This document shows positions 20,990 through 29,102 of a DNA stretch of 31,521 bases, piece by piece. Origin of the DNA: Ectocarpus siliculosus (Eukaryota > Sar > Phaeophyceae > Ectocarpales > Ectocarpaceae); NCBI GenBank assembly GCA_000310025.1, contig FN649748.1, forward strand, positions 1,419,312-1,450,832, written 5' to 3'. Each line of letters begins with the position of its first letter. Position 1 is the stretch's first letter. The translations under genes and the position numbers were made by a program. Under the pieces are notes generated by a model. It was not told where the DNA came from, searched no databases, and saw only the letters and a list, made by a program, of their open reading frames with translations.

Positions 20990-21652
20990 CTAGTTGCTGA
21001 CCATCAGAGACCTGCTGCCGCCGCTACCACCACCGCAATCGTTACCACCAGCGCTGGCAGCACCACCAACAACAACCCCATTCTCTCCCCTCCTTCGTGC
21101 GTCGTCCTCCTCTTCTTGCTTCTTCCGCATCATCATCTCGTCTTCGAGCAGCTCGTCTCCACGGCCGACTCTGAACACCAACTCGGTAGGGCACAGGAAC
21201 GACTTCAGCTCAGCTTGGAGGTTCTCGGCGCACAACTGACGACGAAAAGACCTGCGGAACCGCGCGCAGTCCTTCCTCGTCCACCAAATGCCCTCGTTGC
21301 AGCCGCCGCCATCGCCGCCGTCGCAATCGACTCGCCCTCCTAAACCGTGCAGGTGATCATGCTGCTGGTGGTGGCTTTGTTGGTGACAGAGATCGTCGCG
21401 AGCCTTGAGCTCGCTCCTCGTCGGGACGAACATCACACGAGCCTCCGCCTTGTCAAAAGACACGCTTCTTGGGCCCCGCTCATCGTAGTCCTCGCCGATG
21501 CCACCGACCCCCATCACCGGCGGTGCTGCCGCCGCCGCCGCCGCCGTCGAATCATCATCATCATCTTTGGCATCCTGTTGTCGCCTAGTGGGTCGTCTGC
21601 GGGTGATGCCTGGGGCCCTAACCCGGACCCACTGTTGCTTCCTCGAGAGCAT
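20990..21652 (-). CDS. Hypothetical protein, 220 aa, aromatic/basic motif region
   Basis: The ATG at 21652 opens 220 codons, stop TAG at 20992-20990. Residues 1-30 are very basic, followed by an Asp run and an Ala run. Residues 64-88 (SVSFDKAEARVMFVPTRSEL...) and 121-150 (GIWWTRKDCARFRRSFRRQL...) look conserved and folded. They flank a His/Gln/Gly-rich insert, and the C-terminus is Glu/Arg- then Gly-rich. A short beta-like segment followed by W-W/Y-T/S-x-x-D-hydrophobic-x-x-F-R recurs, from memory, in many uncharacterised diatom and other stramenopile proteins. That resemblance is unverified. The frame is open upstream to about 21730, so this may be the last exon of a longer gene. No function is assigned. 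Confidence 0.6.
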   Translation of the reverse strand: MLSRKQQWVRVRAPGITRRRPTRRQQDAKDDDDDSTAAAAAAAPPVMGVGGIGEDYDERGPRSVSFDKAEARVMFVPTRSELKARDDLCHQQSHHQQHDHLHGLGGRVDCDGGDGGGCNEGIWWTRKDCARFRRSFRRQLCAENLQAELKSFLCPTELVFRVGRGDELLEDEMMMRKKQEEEDDARRRGENGVVVGGAASAGGNDCGGGSGGSRSLMVSN

Positions 21653-21730
21653 AATACACTCCAATCTTATTTTCCAGGCGGCTAACTGCTGTCGCACGTG
21701 GGTTGTCTTTCTATCTTGTCTGGCTTTCAA

Positions 21731-22319
21731 TGGGATGCCCTGTGTGTGTCAGCAGTGTGCTGTCCAGGGCGGGGGACGTCGTCGTTGTGGCCCGATCTCT
21801 AGATGTCTCGTTTCTTTTTGTGCAATTTCGAGGCGGCGTATTCCACTCTGCGGGCTGGCTCTCTGTAATCGATCCCGGTGACTTGCCGACTTGCCGGTGA
21901 AGATCTTTTGGGTGCTTCATGTGCCACCCTTCGTTCTATGCATATCTCGTGGATAAATCATCTTGAGGAGAAAGAAAATGGTTGTCCAGTGCTCTCTCTC
22001 TCTCTGACATCACGTTTCCGCAGCTGAATGCATCGGGCTCTCCCTGGCGCTTGTTAGCACATGCTGCTGTGATAACCGGGTGAGGAAAAAAGCAAAAAGG
22101 AAACATGAAAACACGCTCAACGCACTCGCTCTCTTGCTCTGAACTCTATCCAGGTGTACCCTGGGTAAGGTGTAAGGTCAAACAAATCAATCAAGGTCTC
22201 GTGAGAAAGGGTATTGCTGGTTCAGAGTTTAGTCACCCACTGGCTCTAAATGTCGAAACACCCCGCCGACCAAGAGTTTCTGACAGATATTTGACTATAC
22301 CGTAATAGGAGACGAGAGA
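21731..22319. other. No supportable gene
   Basis: Only short open frames on both strands. There is a TCTCTC tract near 21990-22005 and no exon pair with convincing borders. If the gene at 20990-21652 has upstream exons, they would lie here or further right. Confidence 0.5.
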
Positions 22320-22573
22320 ACGCACGGTTCGGGAATATCGCATTATTTTAGTCTACCGCTGTACACTGGTGATCCGATATCGCACCCCCATGCGATGTAA
22401 GACCAAGAACCAAGTGATTCAATTCGATTATCGCACGGGTTTCGGTGATATCGCACCCGATACCGAGCCCCGAGTGGCTCCGGGGTACTCGCTGCGCAGG
22501 GGTTACTTCACGGTATCGTGAACGGTATGTTGTATGTTGTACTGATACAAACGGAGAATATGACAAGAAACAA

Positions 22574-22593
22574 GGATCCAGAGAGCTGGATCC
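22574..22593. repeat. Perfect 8-bp hairpin with 4-base loop
   Basis: GGATCCAG pairs with CTGGATCC around AGAG. Confidence 0.75.
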
Positions 22594-22769
22594 AGAAGAG
22601 ACTGCTGTCACTGATCACTTTACGATATTTGTTCAACAACCATTCAACAGCTGCGAAAGTCCGCTGACTAACGATACCGGCCACTCGTGACTCATGACAA
22701 CATGCAAACTCCTAACCATTTGCCATCATCAACAGCTACGAATGTCCGCTGACGAAGGCGCCGAGCCAT

Positions 22770-22891
22770 GTTGTTGTCTTCACATTAAAAAACCGTTCCG
22801 TTCTCTCTGCTCAGTACCTTCCTCTGTCCGTACTAGTCTAACACTTGACGGGGTCGATTCCCGTGGTCACAGGCTAACTTACCCAAAAAAA
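22770..22891 (+). mobile_element. SINE-like tRNA-derived repeat, copy A
   Basis: The segment carries an A-box-like string (CTGCTCAGTACC, about 22807-22818) and, about 45 bases on, a B-box/T-arm (ACGGG GTCGATT CCCGT, about 22848-22864) with a perfect 5-bp stem. It ends in a short A run (22885-22891). The acceptor arm is not paired, so it is not a functional tRNA. A related inverted copy lies at 20248-20364. Pol III boxes, an A tail and a second dispersed copy fit a SINE family. Confidence 0.55.
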
Positions 22892-23539
22892 TGAGCCATG
22901 GACGGACAAAACGCATGCCCTTTTGTTTTCCTGTCGCGCCTTTGTTCCCTTTGTTCGGTGTGTGTTAGCGCCGACCGTGGTTGTGTTACGCAGTACGGTC
23001 GTGACATCTTCGGTATCGCACGTGTCGGAGTTGTCGCAAGGGGGAAAGCGTCGAAAGCACCCAGGAACTACACGGCTGCTTCTGTAGGGTTTCTTGATTA
23101 CTCAGTATCGTCCCGGTGATATCGCACCACCCCCGTGCGTTCTAACGCATCGTTACCGTAATCTGAGACATTCTACGGCAGTATGATTGGCACTTTCACA
23201 CCTTCTTCTCCGGTACAATCGAAGGCACAACCGTGATGCTTGACCACATCGAAAAAAAAGGCTCACACGCAAGCCCCCACCGCTTGTGAGAACATTAACA
23301 ATATGTCCGGGAGCACACGAGGCATTTCTTTTTGGGATTCACGTCGAAAACCCCTGTGGCTGGGCAGTGTTTCAACACAACGACTTGGACACCGGGATTT
23401 GAGCTCTCTCCCTTCTCGCTACGTTTTCCAACCTCGCCCCTTGTCTTCGTCTTTCTCACTGATGCTTCCCAAGTACAACCAAGAATAAAAATACCCGCGG
23501 GCGTCTCACAGCTATGCATAGCAACATTCCACATTTAAC

Positions 23540-23689
23540 ATGGCGTCGAAACCTCCCGAACAAGAAACACATGGCGAGACCGTGGCCGCAAGTACCAACG
23601 CACAGGGCCGCTCATGGAGCATGGCATCACATAACACGACGCATGTGCGAAGCATCAAGCAGCAAGGCACAAACACACGTACGTCCTGA
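23540..23689 (+). CDS. Small open frame, 49 aa, possible first exon
   Basis: The ATG lies in a strong eukaryotic context (TTAACATGGCG), about 55 bases after an AATAAAAATAC TATA-like string near 23484. The peptide starts MASKPPEQETHGETVAAS and is hydrophilic. A strong-looking donor CAC|GTACGT occurs at 23678/23679, before the stop at 23687-23689, so the frame may be a first exon. No downstream partner exon could be fixed. The end of the frame overlaps the 91-bp tandem duplication. Confidence 0.25.
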   Translation: MASKPPEQETHGETVAASTNAQGRSWSMASHNTTHVRSIKQQGTNTRTS

Positions 23690-23825
23690 TACAGTCGAAA
23701 TAAGCTCTGAGAAAGCCGCAAACGGCTTTGCCCATGTGCGAAGCGTCAAGCAACCAGGCACAGCACACGTACGTCCTGCTACGGCCGGAATAAGCTCTTG
23801 AGGAATACGCGACAAACGGCTCCGG
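23642..23825 (+). repeat. 91-bp tandem duplication
   Basis: CATGTGCGAAGC recurs at 23642 and 23733. The two units stay alike through ACACGTACGTCCTG, AATAAGCTCT and a final CAAACGGCT. Both contain a CAC|GTACGT donor-like string. Confidence 0.75.
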
Positions 23826-25588
23826 GTTTGGAACGCTACGGCTTCTGCCCGCAAGCGGCCTGTTTAGGCAGCATGCCTGCTGAAGAGAGCACCAAGTGCC
23901 AAACCACAGCAGCAGCTCGCCTCGTGTCATCCGTGGGAAGGATTAGCGTCGTCATCGCTGTTCGCACCGACGCTTGCTCAGGGACCACAGAAACGGATCA
24001 TCGATGTGGGAGCAACTGGATGGAGCAAATCTCCCGACAACGGTTCTGCGAAGAAGGTACACACAGCAGTACACGAGGGGGCGCGGGAGGAGTGCATAAA
24101 CTGATCAATATCGTCGCCACAGGGTGAACGCGTTCGGTGCAGGGTGCGCAAGCTTTCAGGACAATCTTGAGGCAAGCGCAAATACTGGTTCGAATAGCCT
24201 GGGCGGGGTCCGACGAAGGGCCGTCCGATACATAAGAACAAGCGCGAAAGAAGGAAAGGGGGAGGAGGAGGAGGAGAATGGAGTGTGGGCGCGGCGGGAG
24301 GTCGCTTGTGTACAACGCGCAAAAACACTTGGTGCTTATTTATACTTGGTGCCGTGTGACGCTTATTACTTTTCCAGCCGATGCACCCTCTTTGGAAAAC
24401 TCAGAAGCATTCGACGTCTCTTTCCACCGACATGCATACTGCTGGACCGTCAGCTTCGGGAGTAACACGCCTGCTGGCTATTGCGATAAATTCACTACGC
24501 TTCGACGTTTCAACCCCATTAACGAGGGGCGCCAGGAAGGCAAAGTAGCTCCACCCCAACCTTTCTCAACGAGAAAAAACAAAAACCATGTCTTTAAACA
24601 TGTTAGGATACTCGTGCGTAGATACTCGTGCGGATCTGTATGTACCAGTCAACGAGAAGAGTTCCGATACCCCGGTTTTGTCCTCAGCATTCTTCGTCGC
24701 CAACACCACCTACAACAAAGCGTAACTTTGCTGAGGAAGTTCGGTAATCTCATGTAGAGTATCATTGGACAAACGCCGGCATGTCTGAAACTCAAGTGAC
24801 GGCTACTCCGTCTCGACCCCCATTTTGTAGGGCGCTCACGTACGTACATCCATACAACCAACCCGCCGGAACTCGCCCGAGACACTCCGCCCTCAGCATT
24901 GTAGCTTTTTCGCCAGCACCGCGTCACGATTTTGTTCTTGAGAAAAGATCGTCTCGCGCGCGGTTCGGTAATCTCATGTAGAAGATCATGGGGCGGAGCC
25001 AGCATAACCAAAGGACCGGCCGGAGCCGGGACGCCGTTCCTTTTCCGTTCAATTCCCTGCGTTTGCACCGGGTATGCTACCGGACTTATCTTCAGACTGC
25101 AACCACAGAGGCTCGTTCGAGGGTAAATATCTCAGCAAACACAGAACTGTTGTCAAGGCATGCGGCACCTGCGTAGGGTATGGGGATGTCTTCCTCGTTT
25201 CCTCAGGGGACAGGTGATTCCTGCTTCTCCTGCGGTGCCGCTGCAACCAAGACTGCATTTTGAGAGGGGGGGTCAAGCAGCGTGCGTGTGACAGCAAGGT
25301 GCGCGTTGTTTCGTGCATGGCGTCCAAATACAGCCACCCCTCTCGACTCTTTGGCACACCTCTCGCAAGTTAAGATCTCGGCTCGTCATTTGGATCCGTG
25401 TCATGAGAGAAAAAGAAAATGCATTCCCATGAGGACTCCTTTGGGCGCGTACTGCTGTTAGCCTTTGGTTGATGTCATCGTGGCAAAAACAATACGCACA
25501 ATCACGGGGGGGAAGAAAAGCGGTTTTGACACTGGCTATTTTCCCATACTTTAATCCTATACAAAAAAATGAAAACAACCTTCCCGCC
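23826..25588. other. Mixed region with open frames but no consistent gene
   Basis: Two plus-strand frames follow each other: one is open from 23798 and stops at TGA 24125-24127, the next is open 24124-24465. The second is protein-like (GAGCASFQDNLEASANTG, then a KEGKGEEEEENG stretch). A CCACAG acceptor lies just before it and a CGGGAG|GTCGCT donor near 24300. It could be an exon or an old frameshifted gene. Minus-strand frames at 24649-25068 are also open. A 26-base direct repeat (GTTCGGTAATCTCATGTAGA) lies near 24742 and 24964. I make no gene call. Confidence 0.3.
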
Positions 25589-26052
25589 AGGGTTAGGTTA
25601 GGCATTCTAGTGTCATCGGTAGAGGACACCATGAAGAGGCGTCGTGCGTGCTGCCACGTTCAGGCTTGCTACTGGAGCTGAAATATCGAAGGCCACAGCA
25701 GCCTCTGAAAACAGTCCGAAATCTGCGCCGGAACCAAGCGGCATCCAACATTTGTCACAGCCATGCTCACCGCCACGGACCGTAAACCGCTGAACGGAGG
25801 GGTGTCAGCAGTAGCTAGTGCATCAGCTACTGCCGTTAACCCGTAGTTTAGGAGGTTGGGGTCGGTGGCGGTGAGCATGGCTGTGACAAATTTTGGATGC
25901 CGCTTGGTTGCGGCCCAGATTTCGGATTGTTTTCAAAGGCTGCGGCGACCTTCGATATTTCAGCTCCAGTAGCAAACCTGAACGTGCCAGCACGCACGAC
26001 GCCTGTTCATGACATCCTCTACTGCTGACAATTGAATGCCTCACCTAACCCT
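25589..26052. mobile_element. Foldback (long inverted repeat) element
   Basis: The left arm, 25589-25781, and right arm, 25859-26052, are near-perfect reverse complements, about 85-90% alike by eye over ~193 bases. The spacer is about 77 bases. It holds its own 9-bp hairpin, GCAGTAGCT (25808-25816) with AGCTACTGC (25825-25833). The outer ends begin with AGGGTTAGGT in inverted orientation. Similarity stops abruptly outside these ends. The structure fits a foldback or MITE-type element, or a locus transcribed into a long hairpin RNA. No transposase is present, and a target-site duplication was not confirmed. Confidence 0.8.
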
Positions 26053-26545
26053 CAAAATTGACCTTATTGAAGCGCCTTCCGTTTTGGCTCTGTTGACTTG
26101 AATTTTATCTTGATTTCAAAGGAGGCCTGTGGAGGTAGACGCGTGAAATGAAAGTTTTTGAGCAGCCTCTACTGCCGCCCTGTGCGAGAATCAACGATTT
26201 CTGTTTTTCGCGATGCCTCCCGACTGGTCTTGTGTGTCTGTTGTACAATTGCTGGACCGCTTGCGTTTGTTTTCAAAATTCGTCAATATCAATATTGCTC
26301 CCTTAACAATAGAAGACACACATTTGATCTGACTTATGACTCTCACTCCACATGATGTACTCCAACACAGAAGGAGCAGGGACCCAGTGATACACCCACC
26401 CACTCGGGACCGAACTATTTACATGTAGACAGGACGACAACCTGTACACAAAAAGCATGCATGCGCACGTTTACCAGTAGATTACTTCGCAAACAAAAAC
26501 GTAACTTGGCTCGCGAGGCCTGATCTCTTTGGTTGCCATCATCAC

Positions 26546-26724
26546 CCTTTGTTGATCTAACGTTGACGTATAGGACCCCATGCGTGGTCCTGGACGCTTT
26601 CCTCCCAAAGAGTAATGTACTCTCTCCGTCCTTTCGATCGTCTTGGATTGGGGTGCAGGGGTCGGACTTGCTGGGGGAGCCCATGAAGAAATCGTCCAGG
26701 CTACGAAGCACACCACTGAGCTCT
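26546..26724 (-). other. Possible isolated exon
   Basis: On the minus strand, GTTGCAG|AG and AAGG|GTGATG bracket 179 bases open in two frames. One reads a plausible soluble segment (LSGVLRSLDDFFMGSPSK). The plus strand is also open over the same bases, so strand and frame cannot be decided. No neighbouring exons were found. Confidence 0.2.
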
Positions 26725-28274
26725 CTGCAACGCATATCTCAGTACGCACCGCTATTGGACAAGCTCTATCGTCTCAGTCGCTCTCTCTTTCTCTACGGTC
26801 TCTCAGCACACTGAGGATAGGACTAATGGTGCCGAACACGCTCTGGGAGGACGTACCTGCTTCGTGTGGTCGTCCTCGGATGAACATACATGCCGGGGGG
26901 GGTGCGCCGTGCGTAGTAGCGTGGTCAAAACAGAATAGCAGTTTCATTCACGCCGTCGTGTCATCTGCACAAGAGAGCAGGTCTTGTTTCATGATGGTTG
27001 ATCATGGTGGTTGACGTCGTGCGGCAAGCCAAATACGACTTGGACTTGGATGGACTGTGTATTCAGGCCGGCTTCGGAGGAGGGGGCGACGGCGATTGAC
27101 TGGACTGTGGGAAGAGGAGGGGGGGGGGGGGGGTCGCAATTTCTTCGTATCTCTGGATCTTCCAGTAGTGCTTCGCGCACCCAGTTGTGTTTACGTGTTT
27201 ACACATTGCACATTGCGCACACCAGACACACAGAGAGCTTGCTGCATCAGATCAGTACCCACCCACGTACTCACACACAGGTAGAACGGAGTATAGAGCG
27301 TGTTTGGCAGCATTAGATACACAGGGTACATTAGCTGGAAGCATCGTATGCTCAGAAGGTAAGGTTGGCAACGGCGGTACAATATTGCGAATCACCCGCA
27401 GTTGTTGTCTCACTCCTCCGCCCCGATGATTGCTCCAATCATACTCGGAGTAGAGGGGGTAAGATGCGTGTGTGAAGTATGGCAATGAAGCTTGAGGGGA
27501 ACCCGTGCTTTTCGTGGAAGTGTGAACCCAGAGAGACGATGTTTGTAGACAACTTACTTGTACAAACAAGTCGGAGCCGCGAAGAAATAAGGCAGGGTTG
27601 CGCTACATACAGCAGCTTACAGCGGCTGGAACTAGGCTACAATATACCCGAAGTCTAATGGCGCACTGCATGCATGTGTAACCCATACGACAGCGAGACA
27701 AGCACGAACGCCAAAGGTGATAGACACCGCGGATTGCACCGGGCGGCGTTGTGTGCCCCGTGGGCCATTTGTTTGGTACACCCTTTTCCTCGCGATCACG
27801 TCTCCTACATGGCATCTTGCCATGGCAACTTGTCATGGCCATAAATTAATCCCCAGCTTCGAACGTGCAACTCGTTCTCATTCAAGTAGTTTCCCCCGCA
27901 AGCAGTCGTTGTGACGAGGATCGAAGAAGCCAGGCTGAAACGATTTCCGGCGCAAATAAGCGCCGCTGTTGACTACACTCTCAACACTGCGTCGTAAGTA
28001 TATCGTGCCACGAAGAATATCTCACGCTGGGGTCGATATCTTCAACACGACTTCCTTCTGCCATGCCGCTAACGAACACCGAGCACATGAGACCGAGCAC
28101 ACGCTGCCCCCAAACGTCCTGAACACGCCCTTCGGCTAACACAGAGTTCAACGGTGCGCCTTTCCACCTGCATCGGAGCCGACTCTGCCACCGTGGAGTA
28201 GCAAACACAGCGCTTCAGCAGCACAAGCCTCCGACTCATACCCCCCATGCACCACGCCCTCGCTGCGGCTCTTT
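26725..28274. other. Intergenic stretch and likely 3' flank of the right-hand gene
   Basis: No exon is supported. There is a run of about 18 G at 27118-27134. Overlapping short open frames on both strands lack splice borders. The last few hundred bases before 28275 lie downstream of the minus-strand stop and may be its 3' UTR. Confidence 0.45.
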
Positions 28275-29102
28275 CTACTTTTTCGAGCTTCTCCTAGTCA
28301 CTCTGGCAGGTGAAGGCGCGGGTTTTTCCGCCGCCGCTGCCGTCACCGCCGCTGGGGTTTCCTCCGCCAACGCTTCCTTCCCTGCGTCCGTAGCAGGCGC
28401 CGTTGAATCCGCCACGGCGTTCGTCTTCTCGCTGCCGCTGCCGCCGCCGCCGTCGGGTGTTTCTTCTTGTGGTGGGCTAACGACGCTGCCGCTACTTCCC
28501 TCAACGGCGGCCGTTGCCGTCGCGCCTTCCGTGACTGCTACACCGTTGCCATCAGGGTCCGTGGGGGCATCAGCAGGAGTGGCGGAAGCTTTGGAGGCAG
28601 TGGCATCGGTGGCGGCTGTAGAATTCACGACGGCACCACCAACCACGGCCCCGTCAGTGTCATCAGCCCTATCACCAGCGGGAGTGGTGTCGGCAGCAGT
28701 ACTCGCACTGGCAGCCTTGGCGGAAGCGTCAGCGGCACCGGATGCGTCGGCAGACACAGCGACAGCGGGAACGGCCGCCTCGCCACTTGTTGACGCCGCC
28801 GCCGCTTCTTTTTTGACCTCCACGTTCCGGCCCTCCTCTTCTCCGTCTACAGCCATTGCCGTGGAATCTCCTCCCACCGGTTCGGCCGCAGGTGCTGCCT
28901 CTGCTGCCGCAGGAGGGTCTATGGTAGGTTCCTCCTTAGTCGGTTGTGTGGGCGCCGCCGTCGCCGCCGCCGCCGCCGCCGCCGCTTCTTTCGCTGCCTT
29001 GGCCGCCGCCGCTTCTTCCACCACCTTCGCCGCCGCCGCTTCTTCCGCCGCCTTCGCCGCCGCCTCGGCATCGGCTTGAGCCTTGTCGAGTCTTTCCATG
29101 GC
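28275..29102 (-). CDS. Terminal exon with long Ala/Thr-rich tail
   Basis: 275 codons plus TAG. It starts after GTGTGCCCAG at 29103 with AMERLDKAQADAEAAAK, a helical repeat of EAAAAK-type units (about residues 5-50). A low-complexity Ala/Thr/Ser/Asp/Gly region with few basic residues follows, ending in a basic tail RVTRRSSKK. Long plus-strand frames over the same bases (28531-29079) are compositional shadows. Confidence 0.7.
   Translation of the reverse strand, partial: AMERLDKAQADAEAAAKAAEEAAAAKVVEEAAAAKAAKEAAAAAAAATAAPTQPTKEEPTIDPPAAAEAAPAAEPVGGDSTAMAVDGEEEGRNVEVKKEAAAASTSGEAAVPAVAVSADASGAADASAKAASASTAADTTPAGDRADDTDGAVVGGAVVNSTAATDATASKASATPADAPTDPDGNGVAVTEGATATAAVEGSSGSVVSPPQEETPDGGGGSGSEKTNAVADSTAPATDAGKEALAEETPAAVTAAAAEKPAPSPARVTRRSSKK

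Larger units (their letters stand above)
22320..23150 (+). repeat. Region with recurring GATATCGCACC motif
   Basis: GATATCGCACC occurs at 22376, 22447 and 23118. Near variants (AATATCGCA at 22334, GGTATCGCAC at 23012) bracket the region. A 20-odd-base direct repeat (CAACAGCTRCGAA...GTCCGCTGAC) lies near 22648 and 22731. A perfect hairpin is at 22574-22593 and the SINE-like copy A lies inside. This looks like a nest of small repeats, not coding sequence. Confidence 0.45.

Noticed and set aside
22785-22875. Functional tRNA gene
   Set aside because: The A- and B-box-like strings and T arm are present, but the acceptor ends do not pair and no anticodon stem is clear. A SINE-like relic fits better.
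26415-26814. Several open frames on both strands around 26415-26814
   Set aside because: Both strands are open and no partner exons were found, so only a low-confidence exon is listed.
28531-29079. 182-codon plus-strand Ala/Ser-rich frame
   Set aside because: Antisense shadow of the low-complexity GC-rich terminal exon on the minus strand.
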